This document shows positions 9,664-17,166 of a stretch of 64,000 nt of DNA, one piece after another; position 1 is the stretch's first letter; the number at the start of each line of letters is the position of its first letter. The notes beneath the pieces were generated by a model. It was not told the DNA's origin, searched no databases, and saw nothing but the letters and a program-made list of their open reading frames with translations. Origin of the DNA: Pseudomonadota bacterium (lineage in GTDB: Bacteria > Pseudomonadota > Gammaproteobacteria > Burkholderiales > Gallionellaceae); NCBI GenBank assembly GCA_021848465.1, contig JAJZUP010000001.1, positions 806,001 to 870,000 on the forward strand, given 5' to 3'. The position numbers and the translations under genes are program-made.

Positions 9664-9681
9664 AATAAAAAAACGCATCAC
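9664..9681. repeat. left copy of 18-base direct repeat flanking the toxin-antitoxin cassette
   Basis: The 18 bases AATAAAAAAACGCATCAC match bases 10763-10780 (AATAAAAAAGCGCATCAC) at 17 of 18 positions. The right copy is one arm of a working terminator; the left copy lacks the second arm. The rest of the gap 9507-9718 shows no gene. Confidence 0.6.
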
Positions 9682-9718
9682 TTAGGGGCTCTTGTTGCAT
9701 TTACTTAGACACTTGACT

Positions 9719-9738
9719 GGCGTACGTAATGGCGTACC
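9719..9738. promoter_or_regulatory. candidate autoregulatory operator of the YefM/YoeB module
   Basis: Two direct copies of GGCGTAC (9719-9725 and 9731-9737) with five bases between them lie about 30 bases upstream of the antitoxin start. Antitoxin-toxin complexes of this class repress their own promoters through paired repeats at this location; here the assignment rests on position and repeat structure. Confidence 0.45.
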
Positions 9739-9765
9739 ATTCGGCGCTCTTCAAAGGAGTACGAA

Positions 9766-10008
9766 ATGAACACCCTTACCGCAAGCGAAGCCCGCGCAAA
9801 TCTGTACCGGCTCATAGATCAAACAGTAGAGACCCATCAGCCAATCATCATTTCCGGGAAGCGCAACAATGCCGTGCTTCTTTCTGCGGAAGATTGGAGC
9901 GCAATTCAGGAAACCTTGTACCTCCTGGCCGTGCCCGGCATGCGTGAATCTATCAAAGCCGGCATGGCCGAACCTCTCACAAAAAGCGCCAAGGAGTTTA
10001 AGTGGTGA
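9766..10008 (+). CDS. yefM: YefM/Phd-family antitoxin
   Basis: An 80-residue protein with the Phd/YefM start MNTLTASEARANLYRLID, then the PIIISGKRNNAVLLSAEDW block typical of the DNA-binding N-terminal half, and a variable C-terminal toxin-binding tail. It should neutralise the downstream YoeB-like RNase and repress the operon. AAAGGAG lies eight bases upstream. Its stop overlaps the toxin start, as is usual for this module. Confidence 0.92.
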   Translation: MNTLTASEARANLYRLIDQTVETHQPIIISGKRNNAVLLSAEDWSAIQETLYLLAVPGMRESIKAGMAEPLTKSAKEFKW

Positions 10009-10268
10009 GTTGGGTAGTTGTCTTTGCCAAGCAGGCGTTGAAGGATGCAAAGAAGCTTGCAGCAAGCGGTCTTAAACCAAAGGCGCAAGAGCTGCTTGCG
10101 GTTCTCGCCAATGACCCATTTCAAAATCCACCTCCCTTCGAAAAATTAGTCGGCGATCTTGCCGGGGCATACTCTCGCCGCATCAATATTCAGCATCGCA
10201 TCGTTTACGAGGTCTTTGCCAAAGAGAAAACGGTGCGCGTTCTGCGGATGTGGACTCACTATGAATAA
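10002..10268 (+). CDS. yoeB: YoeB-family mRNA interferase toxin
   Basis: An 88-residue ribosome-dependent RNase of the Txe/YoeB family. Key features are FEKLVGDLAGAYSRRINIQHR, seen here as a central Glu-containing FEKL, paired arginines (SRRI) and QHRIVYEV, plus the C-terminal MWTHYE that supplies the catalytic His-Tyr. Translation starts at GTG 10002 or GTG 10005, inside the antitoxin gene end; AAGGAG at 9991-9996 gives better spacing to 10005. Intact catalytic residues suggest an active toxin. Confidence 0.9.
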   Translation: MVSWVVVFAKQALKDAKKLAASGLKPKAQELLAVLANDPFQNPPPFEKLVGDLAGAYSRRINIQHRIVYEVFAKEKTVRVLRMWTHYE

Positions 10269-10312
10269 GCGGCTTGATGCGACTAGGGATTACTTATTGA
10301 GGAGTACCCCAG

Positions 10313-10636
10313 ATGAAAAAGCTTGATGCGTTCGAAAAGGACATTTTGGAAGCTTATGAAAAGGGCGAGCTTGTATCCACCTCCCCGTCAAAAGCAAAAC
10401 TGGCCAAATTCAAGGCTGCCGCCACGGCCACTTTTTTCAAGGAAAAGCGGGTCAATATCCGGCTTTCCACGCCGGACCTGATGGATATTCAAGCCCGCGC
10501 GCTGGAAGAGGGGGTGCCATACCAAACATTGATCGCCAGTGTGCTCCACAAGTTTGTGTCCGGGCGTCTCGTTGAGTCATCTCCTGCCTTGCCCCAGCGC
10601 TCAAGCGGGGCACGCCAAAAGCGCCGCGCCCCTTAG
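10313..10636 (+). CDS. CopG/BrnA-like ribbon-helix-helix antitoxin without its own toxin
   Basis: A 107-residue protein whose middle part, KRVNIRLSTPDLMDIQARA followed by EGVPYQTLIASVLHKF, is the ribbon-helix-helix DNA-binding core of CopG-type antitoxins (BrnA-like). A Lys-rich N-terminal third (MKKLDAFEKDILEAYEKGEL) is common in this group. GAGGAG lies nine bases before the ATG. It begins 44 bases after the YoeB-like toxin, and no second toxin gene is present. It may be an orphan, a second regulator of the module, or a partner for a toxin elsewhere. Confidence 0.75.
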   Translation: MKKLDAFEKDILEAYEKGELVSTSPSKAKLAKFKAAATATFFKEKRVNIRLSTPDLMDIQARALEEGVPYQTLIASVLHKFVSGRLVESSPALPQRSSGARQKRRAP

Positions 10637-10761
10637 CCCCACTGTTGTCTAAGATGCATCTACGCGGCTATGCAATGCAACTGTCTGAATGGCAGCCTCA
10701 TGTGTAAGCACAAGCAATTGGTGCGGCAAAGCTGAACATGCCCTCTTGTGTTTTCCACAGG

Positions 10762-10798
10762 AAATAAAAAAGCGCATCACCAGGATGCGCTTTTTATT
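10762..10798 (-). terminator. intrinsic terminator of the CBS-domain gene (possibly bidirectional)
   Basis: A 12-bp stem, AAAAAGCGCATC with GATGCGCTTTTT, has a 5-base loop. It lies 22 bases past the CBS gene stop on the minus strand and has T-runs on both strands, so it can also stop transcription from the toxin-antitoxin genes. Confidence 0.88.
10763..10780. repeat. right copy of 18-base direct repeat (within a terminator)
   Basis: This is the partner of bases 9664-9681, identical at 17 of 18 positions and 1099 bases away. Together the copies bracket the three toxin-antitoxin genes. Confidence 0.6.
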
Positions 10799-10819
10799 TG
10801 TTGGCTAACGCCGGAAGCG

Positions 10820-11404
10820 TCAGGCTTTGCCGTGTTCGGCGGTGCGACGGCGTGCGATGTCGGTCAGGCGCAATACCTTGGCGGACGAGAACAGTCCGCG
10901 CAGGTGATGCTCCTTGCCTTCGTGGTTGTCGATGACTGCCAGGTGGGTGAGGCCGGTGCGCTGGAATACTTCCAGCAGCGCCTGCACGTTGACCTGCTCG
11001 ACGTTCTTCATTTCCACGCTGACCCAGTCTTCCACCTTGACCATGATGTCCTTGACCTTGATGTCCTTGTGGGTCACGCCGCGGTCGGCAAAGCCCACGC
11101 TTTGCAGGTAGCGCATCGGCTTTTCGCCCATGATGTCGTAGGAGGTGATCATGCCGAGGATTTTTTCGCTGTGGTCTTCCACAACGAAGGCGATACGCAG
11201 GCCGGCTACCTTCATCTTCTGCAGCGCTTCATCAATGGTATCCTCCGGGGAAACCTTGAATACGGCGCGCACGCTGAAGTCGGTCATGACCGAAACGGCC
11301 GGCGAACTCAGCTCGACCTGCCAGAGTTCATTGTCCGGCAGCATGATGTTGGAAAGCTCGGTGAAAGTCTGCAAAGTTGGCTGTTGCTTGTGGTGATGAG
11401 GCAT
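10820..11404 (-). CDS. CBS-domain pair protein
   Basis: A 194-residue cytosolic protein built mainly of two CBS modules (about 35-110 and 115-185). The first contains EDTIDEALQKMKVAGLRIAF, the second a VQALLEVFQRTGLTHLAVID segment. CBS pairs bind adenosyl ligands such as AMP, ATP or SAM and usually control a partner enzyme or channel. None is fused or adjacent here, so the regulated target is unknown. The N-terminus is His-rich (MPHHHKQQ). Confidence 0.85.
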   Translation of the reverse strand: MPHHHKQQPTLQTFTELSNIMLPDNELWQVELSSPAVSVMTDFSVRAVFKVSPEDTIDEALQKMKVAGLRIAFVVEDHSEKILGMITSYDIMGEKPMRYLQSVGFADRGVTHKDIKVKDIMVKVEDWVSVEMKNVEQVNVQALLEVFQRTGLTHLAVIDNHEGKEHHLRGLFSSAKVLRLTDIARRRTAEHGKA

Positions 11405-11540
11405 TGCGTTCTCCGTAGATTCGATTGGTTGTTATCGGTTGGCGCGAAGTATACCGTTTCCGGGATTTTCCGTCAGGCGGAAAAGTCATCGCTGCGGCTT
11501 GACGGCTGCGCGCTTCTTTGCTTTCCGGGGCAGGCGCAAC

Positions 11541-11963
11541 TTACTGCTTTTCCAGGCAGGCGAGGTATACCGCGGCATCCGGTGCGGTCTTGTTGCGCTG
11601 GGCTTGCCAGATCATTTCCCCGAGGCAGTCCATGATGGCGTGCTGGGCTTCGTGTTCGGACTGGTATTTTTCGGTCAGCCGCGCAAATTGCTCACGGATG
11701 CCGTGCGGCTGGCCGATCGAGAGCTGCTCTTCAATGGTCAGGTGCATCATCAGGTGCAGGAACGGGTTGATTTCGCTGCCGTCGGGCGCGTAATCGCGGT
11801 CCAGGCTGGCCTCCGGCGCGGCGAGCAGCGCATGGTATTCGGGGTGCTTGTCGATGAGCTGGGAAGCAAGATCCTCCAGCGGGGTCAGCAGCTCACTGGC
11901 GCGGCGCTTGCGCCAGCTTTCGAACAGGAACTGCCTTGCTTGATCGCGGGTAGGGTTGAACAT
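11541..11963 (-). CDS. DUF1841 family protein
   Basis: A 140-residue protein with the start MFNPTRDQARQFLFESWRK and the internal block INPFLHLMMHLTIEEQLSI that mark DUF1841, a family restricted to beta- and gammaproteobacteria with no assigned function. It has no signal peptide or membrane segment. It ends in CLEKQ. It is monocistronic by spacing, 136 bases upstream of the CBS gene. Confidence 0.85.
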   Translation of the reverse strand: MFNPTRDQARQFLFESWRKRRASELLTPLEDLASQLIDKHPEYHALLAAPEASLDRDYAPDGSEINPFLHLMMHLTIEEQLSIGQPHGIREQFARLTEKYQSEHEAQHAIMDCLGEMIWQAQRNKTAPDAAVYLACLEKQ

Positions 11964-12033
11964 GTGCTTGCCTCAGTCTGGGGGGCGGATTGTCGCGGCA
12001 AGCACGGTAGGCGTCAATAAGCGCCCGGCAGGT

Positions 12034-13161
12034 TTAGCCGGGCGAATGGCACAACAGGCTGTTATCGCCTTCGCCGGCGACAGCAAGCCGTTCCAGTGCC
12101 GCCAGCACTTCCATGCTGGCGGTTTCCATTTTTGCGACCAGCTCCATGCCGCGCATCGGGTTGCCGGCGCTGAATTCAGTCACGGCTTCCTTGCCGAACT
12201 GGTGGAAGGCCTGGTGCGGGGCGGCGACTGCGGCATAACCGTCCAGTTTCGAGAAGCAGTCCCTGCCTTCCCCTTCGAAATACCATTTGCCCAGACGGCA
12301 GTCGGTGTGGGTGGCGAAGCTGTCGGCTTTACGCTCGGAGATGCCCATGAACACCTTGTAGATTTCGAACTTGTACAGCACGTGGTCGATCTTGGCGACC
12401 TCGACGAAGCTGCGCAGCGCGGCGGCCGAAATCGTGCCTTCCATCTGGTTGGACAGGCCCAGCAGATGCTTCATGCTGCCCATCACGTTGCTGACGTTCT
12501 GGCTGAATTCCTGCGACTGGCTCGCCAGGTTGTTCATCTGCACCTGGGTCTGGCGCGTGTCGTCCTGAATGGCAGACACGATGCCGGAAATTTCGTTGGT
12601 GGCGTTCGAGGTGCGTTCCGCCAGCTTGCGCACTTCGTCGGCGACGACCGCGAAGCCGCGCCCTTGCTCGCCGGCGCGTGCCGCTTCGATCGCGGCATTC
12701 AGGGCCAGCAGGTTGGTCTGGTCGGCAATTTCCTTGATGAGCTGGACGATGTTGCCGATCTGGGCCGTGCGCTGGGCGAGGTTCTCGACATTCCCCGAGG
12801 ATTGCCGCGTATCGGCAGACAAGGCTTCCAGGCTGCCGGCGATCCTTTCCATAGCCTCGCCATTGCCGGCGGACATGCTGGCCGCTTCCACCGCGTGTCC
12901 TTTTTCCTCTTTCAGTGCCTGTGCTGCCGCCACTTGCGATTGCTGCAAGGCAATGAAGGACTCGCCGAAATTCTGCATATTGCGGTAAATCTGGCGTGCG
13001 ACCTCGCATTCCGTGCGTGCCTGGAGGGCTTCCGCGCGTGCATTGGCCAGCTCGTTTTCTGCGCGGCGCAGGGCATCCTGCGTCTGGGTTAATTCGTTTT
13101 CACTTTGGCTGAGCTTGAGCTTGGCCAGGTGCAGTTCCTGTTTGGTTTTTCCGCAAAACAT
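12034..13161 (-). CDS. soluble methyl-accepting chemotaxis protein with C-terminal CZB zinc domain
   Basis: This 375-residue receptor has no membrane segment. It has a long N-terminal coiled coil (about 5-95), then the MCP signalling hairpin with the conserved tip ([20 protein letters not shown], residues 144-163). The C-terminal CZB domain keeps its four zinc ligands: H260, C288 in DCRLGKWY, H316 and H320 (PHQAFH). Family knowledge links CZB receptors to cytosolic zinc or hypochlorous-acid/redox sensing. No che genes are adjacent, so it would feed a remote pathway. The same CZB arrangement occurs in TlpD-like receptors. Confidence 0.92.
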   Translation of the reverse strand: MFCGKTKQELHLAKLKLSQSENELTQTQDALRRAENELANARAEALQARTECEVARQIYRNMQNFGESFIALQQSQVAAAQALKEEKGHAVEAASMSAGNGEAMERIAGSLEALSADTRQSSGNVENLAQRTAQIGNIVQLIKEIADQTNLLALNAAIEAARAGEQGRGFAVVADEVRKLAERTSNATNEISGIVSAIQDDTRQTQVQMNNLASQSQEFSQNVSNVMGSMKHLLGLSNQMEGTISAAALRSFVEVAKIDHVLYKFEIYKVFMGISERKADSFATHTDCRLGKWYFEGEGRDCFSKLDGYAAVAAPHQAFHQFGKEAVTEFSAGNPMRGMELVAKMETASMEVLAALERLAVAGEGDNSLLCHSPG

Positions 13162-13263
13162 ATTGCTCTCCTCGTATCGGCTACATTTATGCCGCCATTT
13201 TTTGTTGTGATTATCGATCGGAAAAAAGGTTTTGATGTCATGAAAACAGCGGTTTTTTACCTC

Positions 13264-13920
13264 CTATAATCCGCTTCGCACGGCTTGGCCTGCGGTCTTG
13301 CCTCGAAATTCGCATAAATCGTGGATGATGCATTGGCTGCACTTCGGGCTGCGCGCAGTGCAGACATAGCGGCCGTGCAGGATCAGCCAATGGTGCGCAT
13401 CCTGACGGAACTCGGCGGGCACCACTTTCAGCAGTTTCTTTTCCACCTCCAGCACATTCTTGCCGGGGGCGAGGCCGATGCGGTTGCTGATGCGGAAGAT
13501 ATGGGTGTCCACCGCCATGGTCGGCTGACCGAAGGCGGTGTTGAGGATCACGTTGGCGGTCTTGCGTCCGACGCCGGGCAGCGCCTCCAGCTCCTCGCGC
13601 GTTTGCGGCACCGCGCCGGCATGCTGATCGAGCAGGATGCGGCACATCTGGATGATGTGCTTGCTCTTGGTCTGGTACAGGCCGATGCGCTGCACGTATT
13701 CGCGCAGGCCGTCCTCGCCGAGTGCGAGGATCTTTTCCGGCGTGTTCGCAATCGGGAACAATTCGCGCGTGGCAAGGTTGACGCTCTTGTCGGTGGCCTG
13801 CGCCGACAGGACGACGGCGACCAGCAGCTCAAACGGTGTCTTGTATTCCAGCTCGGTGGTCGGGTGCGGATTGGCAGCCTGCAAGCGCAGGAAAATTTCG
13901 CGGCGTTTTGCTGGATTCAC
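13264..13920 (-). CDS. nth: endonuclease III (thymine glycol DNA glycosylase/AP lyase)
   Basis: A 218-residue base-excision repair enzyme with the helix-hairpin-helix LPGVGRKTANVIL, catalytic K120 and D138 (AVDTHIFR), and a [4Fe-4S] cluster at C187, C194, C197 and C203. All of these are at the same numbers as in E. coli. The start is GTG 13920: its first bases overlap the stop of the upstream HepT gene (GTGA), whereas the longer frame to 13980 lies inside that gene. In many gammaproteobacteria nth directly follows rnfE/rsxE; here a MntA/HepT pair sits between them. Confidence 0.95.
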   Translation of the reverse strand: MNPAKRREIFLRLQAANPHPTTELEYKTPFELLVAVVLSAQATDKSVNLATRELFPIANTPEKILALGEDGLREYVQRIGLYQTKSKHIIQMCRILLDQHAGAVPQTREELEALPGVGRKTANVILNTAFGQPTMAVDTHIFRISNRIGLAPGKNVLEVEKKLLKVVPAEFRQDAHHWLILHGRYVCTARSPKCSQCIIHDLCEFRGKTAGQAVRSGL

Positions 13921-14393
13921 AAAGCGGATATACCTAACTTGAATTTGGCGGCACAGTAGGCGCGGGCATTGGCTTGCCATGCCTGCAATGTGGGAATGCA
14001 GGCCACCATTTTCTTGATAATTTCGGACAGTGCGTCGAGATCGTCTTCGTATTCGTGGTTAATCTGGTTGCGTATCTCGCGGATTTCTTTCCATTCGGAT
14101 TCGCTGGCGATGATTCCCGCTTTTTCGGCAAAAGCCAGCACATCGGAAAAGCCGCTATAGGCAACCTCTTCCTCGCGGGCAATCGAGGCCAGCAGTTTGC
14201 CGAGATGTTCTTGAAACTCTGAAACGCGCATGCGAAAGGCGGCGAGATTATTGGAGTCGTCGAGCGAATAATCGGCCGGTGATTTTTGCAGCATCCCGGA
14301 TTGTTCGAGTTTGGCGGTAGCGTGGGTCAGGTAGGCGCGTAATTTTTCGAGCTGATCGAGCCGCGATGCGATTAACTGCAAATGAGTTTTCAT
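13917..14393 (-). CDS. hepT: HepT-type HEPN ribonuclease toxin
   Basis: A 158-residue all-helical protein carrying the HEPN active site as RX4HXY: R108, H113 and Y115 in REIRNQINHEY. In characterised MntA/HepT pairs this site gives the toxin RNase activity, and the Tyr is the residue AMPylated by the antitoxin. The ATG overlaps the mntA stop by four bases, and its own stop overlaps the nth start. It is somewhat longer than the usual 130-150 residues. All three motif residues are present, so activity is likely. Confidence 0.83.
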   Translation of the reverse strand: MKTHLQLIASRLDQLEKLRAYLTHATAKLEQSGMLQKSPADYSLDDSNNLAAFRMRVSEFQEHLGKLLASIAREEEVAYSGFSDVLAFAEKAGIIASESEWKEIREIRNQINHEYEDDLDALSEIIKKMVACIPTLQAWQANARAYCAAKFKLGISAL

Positions 14394-14683
14394 GCGAGAC
14401 GCACCCCTTCCTCGCGGGCTATTTGGTAGATGGGGCGGGACTTGCGGTGATTATTCACCACCAGATCAACCGAGCGCCCGAACAGGTCGTTCAATGCAAT
14501 TTTTGCGCGCACCGTTTCATCCAGCAACACGCCGGGCAACGAAGTTTCTGCATATAAATCCACATCGCCGCCGCGCTTGGAGTCATCCGCACGGGAACCG
14601 AACAGCCATACTGCCGCATCCGCACCCAAAGAGTTGCGGATGATGGCGACTGCTTGTTCAGCTTGTGCGGGAGTGATGCGCAT
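14390..14683 (-). CDS. mntA: MntA-type minimal nucleotidyltransferase antitoxin
   Basis: A 97-residue MNT protein with the nucleotidyltransferase motif WLFGSRADDSKRGGDVDLY (G29-S30, D40, D42) and the third acidic residue in SVDLVV (D73). Family members inactivate HepT by AMPylation. ATG 14683 has GGAG seven bases upstream; an in-frame start nine codons earlier is less likely. It is first in an mntA-hepT-nth unit with 4-base overlaps. Confidence 0.87.
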   Translation of the reverse strand: MRITPAQAEQAVAIIRNSLGADAAVWLFGSRADDSKRGGDVDLYAETSLPGVLLDETVRAKIALNDLFGRSVDLVVNNHRKSRPIYQIAREEGVRLA

Positions 14684-14779
14684 GTCCTGCTCCTCGGAAA
14701 GTAAGGACATTTTACACGACTACCTCAGGGGTGCCTCAACCTAACAATGTTGGAGCGTTGGCCCCGGTCGATTGCAATC

Positions 14780-15493
14780 TTATGATTGATGCAGCGAAGG
14801 GCTGCAGCCCCCATCAATTGGCGTGGCGACGGCCTGCGCGCCTTTGAGCTTGCGCTCCTTGCGCAGGTTGAGCCAGTTCTTGCCGGCAATCAGCAGCCCC
14901 AGTCCGATGAAGGCGCCGGGCGGCAGGATGGCGAGCAGGAAGCCGTGGTAATCCGGGATGACATGGATGACCCAATGCTTCGCCACATCGCCGAGGGCGA
15001 GGTCGATGCCGGACAGCAGCGTGCCGTGGCCGATGATTTCGCGGATGCCGCCGAGCACGGCGAGCACGGCGGTCAGGCCCAGGCCCATTGCCATACCGTC
15101 AAGGGCCGAAGCGCCGACCGGATTTTTCGAAGCAAAGGCTTCGATGCGCGCCAGCACGATGCAGTTGGTGACGATCAGCGGAATGAAGATGCCGAGCACG
15201 ACATACAAGCCGTACATGTAGGCGTTCATCAGGTACTGCACCACGGTGACCAGCACCGCGATGATCAGGATGAAGACCGGGATGCGGATCTCGTTCGGTA
15301 CATAGGCGCGGATCGGCGCAATCGCCGCGCCGCTCAGCGTCATTACCAGCGTGGTGGCAAGCCCGAGGCTGACGCCGTTTACCACCGAGCTGCTGACGGC
15401 GAGAATCGGGCACAGGCCGAGCAGTTGCACGACGCCGGTGTTCTGTTTCCAGACACCGTTATAGAGGATGTCCTTGAATTCCTGTGCGGTCAT
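14780..15493 (-). CDS. rnfE: Rnf electron transport complex subunit E
   Basis: A 237-residue polytopic protein with about six membrane helices, homologous to RnfA, with the family phrases [13 protein letters not shown] and [21 protein letters not shown]. RnfA and RnfE form the membrane core that holds a [2Fe-2S] site and moves electrons across the membrane. It is last in the rnfABCDGE operon, and its ATG overlaps the rnfG stop by four bases. The C-terminal tail past residue 205 is charged and variable. Confidence 0.95.
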   Translation of the reverse strand: MTAQEFKDILYNGVWKQNTGVVQLLGLCPILAVSSSVVNGVSLGLATTLVMTLSGAAIAPIRAYVPNEIRIPVFILIIAVLVTVVQYLMNAYMYGLYVVLGIFIPLIVTNCIVLARIEAFASKNPVGASALDGMAMGLGLTAVLAVLGGIREIIGHGTLLSGIDLALGDVAKHWVIHVIPDYHGFLLAILPPGAFIGLGLLIAGKNWLNLRKERKLKGAQAVATPIDGGCSPSLHQS

Positions 15494-16140
15494 GGTGTGT
15501 CTCCCTTGGGGGCAGCAACAGCGGGGGCGAACAGTTTGTCACGATTCGCATCGAAATATAACAGCGCCTTGTGTACGGCTTTTACCACGGCGCGCGGCGT
15601 GATCGTCGCCCCGGCCATGTAGTCGAACTTGCCGCCGTCTTTCTTCACGTGCCAGTCGGCCTCGCCGTAAGCGGCATCCGACTTGCCGTCAAAGCCCTTG
15701 ATCCACGGGCTTTTCGCCAGCTCGATATAGTCGCCCAGGCCGGGCGTTTCCTTGTGGGTGACCACACGCACGCCGGCCAGTTCGCCGTTCGCGCGCACGG
15801 CGAGGATCAGCGCGATCTTGCCGCTGTAGCCGTCCGGCGCAACGGCCTCAAACACGACTGCGGAAGGCTCGCCCTGCAGGCGCGCGCGGTAGGCGGTGGT
15901 CGGCGCGTCAGTGCCGAGCAGCGCATCGGGCGGCAGGGTCAGGGTGTCCTGCATGATGGCGTTGTCGAACAGGCTGTTCGGCACGAGTTGCGTGATGAGT
16001 TTGAGCTTTTCCGCTTCTTCGCTTTTGACGATGGTGGCATGCGTCATGTAATACGTGGCGGACAGCACTGCGGTGCCGATGACCGCGAAGAACACCAGGT
16101 TGATCGCGGTTTGCAGCGTGGATTTGGCGATGCGCTTCAT
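15490..16140 (-). CDS. rnfG: Rnf electron transport complex subunit G (covalent FMN)
   Basis: A 216-residue protein with one N-terminal membrane helix (about 10-31) and a periplasmic FMN-binding domain. The flavinylation motif is AGATIT, with T181 the expected phosphoester-linked FMN site. [13 protein letters not shown] is the other family block. It passes electrons between RnfD/E and the outer face of the complex. Its start overlaps the rnfD stop and its stop overlaps the rnfE start. Confidence 0.95.
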   Translation of the reverse strand: MKRIAKSTLQTAINLVFFAVIGTAVLSATYYMTHATIVKSEEAEKLKLITQLVPNSLFDNAIMQDTLTLPPDALLGTDAPTTAYRARLQGEPSAVVFEAVAPDGYSGKIALILAVRANGELAGVRVVTHKETPGLGDYIELAKSPWIKGFDGKSDAAYGEADWHVKKDGGKFDYMAGATITPRAVVKAVHKALLYFDANRDKLFAPAVAAPKGDTP

Positions 16141-17165
16141 GGCTTGCCGCCTTTCTTGCCGAATACCTTGGGCTGGGTCCAGGCATCAATCAAGGGCACG
16201 CAGATGTTCATGAACAGCGTGGCGAAAGCCACGCCATCAGGGAAGCCGCCGAACACGCGGATCAGGTAGGTCAGCACGCCGGCGCACGCGGCAAAGATCA
16301 GCTTGCCTTTGGCGGTCGTCGGGGAGGTGATCGGGTCGGTCAGGATGAAGAATGCACCGAGCATGGCAGCGCCCGAAAACCAGTGGAACAGCGGCGCGGC
16401 ATACTGCGCCGGGTTGGACAGGTGGAACAGCTCCGCAGTTACGAACAGTGCGGCAAGGAAAGCGACCGGCAGGTGCCAGGTGATGATGCGCGCCAGCAAC
16501 AGGTAGAGACCGCCGGCGGCAAAACCCAGCGCAACCAGTTCGCTGCCTTTGCCGGCCAGGTAGCCGTATATCGGCATATGGTGCGTCTCGGTGACGGTGC
16601 TGCCCATGTGCAGTTGCGTCTTCAGGGTGTCGAGCGGGGTGGCGGTGGTGATGGCGTCCAGCGTGGCGCCGTCAGGCAGTGCCGAGTTGAAAATGTAGGC
16701 GAGCTGTTCGGAAAACGACAGCTCCAGCGACCCTACGCCGTGCGGCGCGAGCCAGTGGGTCATGTGCACCGGGAAGGAGATGATCAGTACCGCGTAGCCG
16801 ATCATCGCCGGGTTGAACGGGTTGCTGCCGAGTCCGCCGTACAGGTGTTTGGAGACCGCGATGGCGAAGGCCGTGCCGACCACTACCAGCCACCAGGGCG
16901 CGAGCGGCGGGATGGACAGCGCCAGCAGCCAAGCGGTAAGCAGTGCGCTGTTGTCGGACAGGAAGGGTTTCAGCGGGCGGTTGCGCAGCTTCAGCATCGC
17001 GGCCTCGGTGCACAGCGCGGTGAGCGAGGCCAGGGTCATGGACACCAGGATGGCCGGGCCGAAATACCACACGTAGAGAGCAACGCCCGGCAGCAGGGCC
17101 AGCAGCACGCGCAGCATGATCTGGCTGACGCTGGTGGAACGCGTGAAGAAGGGCGACATCCACAT
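16137..17165 (-). CDS. rnfD: Rnf electron transport complex subunit D (covalent FMN, ion-translocating)
   Basis: A 342-residue integral membrane protein of the NqrB/RnfD family. Conserved blocks are GGLGSNPFNPAMIGYA (110-125), the flavinylation region ITTATPLD (Thr about 176) and FFILTDPITSPTT. Many hydrophobic helices are evident. The subunit carries FMN and is thought to couple electron flow to Na+ or H+ movement. It is separated from rnfC by one base. Confidence 0.95.
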   Translation of the reverse strand: MWMSPFFTRSTSVSQIMLRVLLALLPGVALYVWYFGPAILVSMTLASLTALCTEAAMLKLRNRPLKPFLSDNSALLTAWLLALSIPPLAPWWLVVVGTAFAIAVSKHLYGGLGSNPFNPAMIGYAVLIISFPVHMTHWLAPHGVGSLELSFSEQLAYIFNSALPDGATLDAITTATPLDTLKTQLHMGSTVTETHHMPIYGYLAGKGSELVALGFAAGGLYLLLARIITWHLPVAFLAALFVTAELFHLSNPAQYAAPLFHWFSGAAMLGAFFILTDPITSPTTAKGKLIFAACAGVLTYLIRVFGGFPDGVAFATLFMNICVPLIDAWTQPKVFGKKGGKP

Positions 17166-17166
17166 G

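Noticed and set aside
11956-13092. 378-codon plus-strand frame opposite the chemoreceptor
   Set aside because: Antisense shadow; the minus strand has the MCP tip and CZB ligands.
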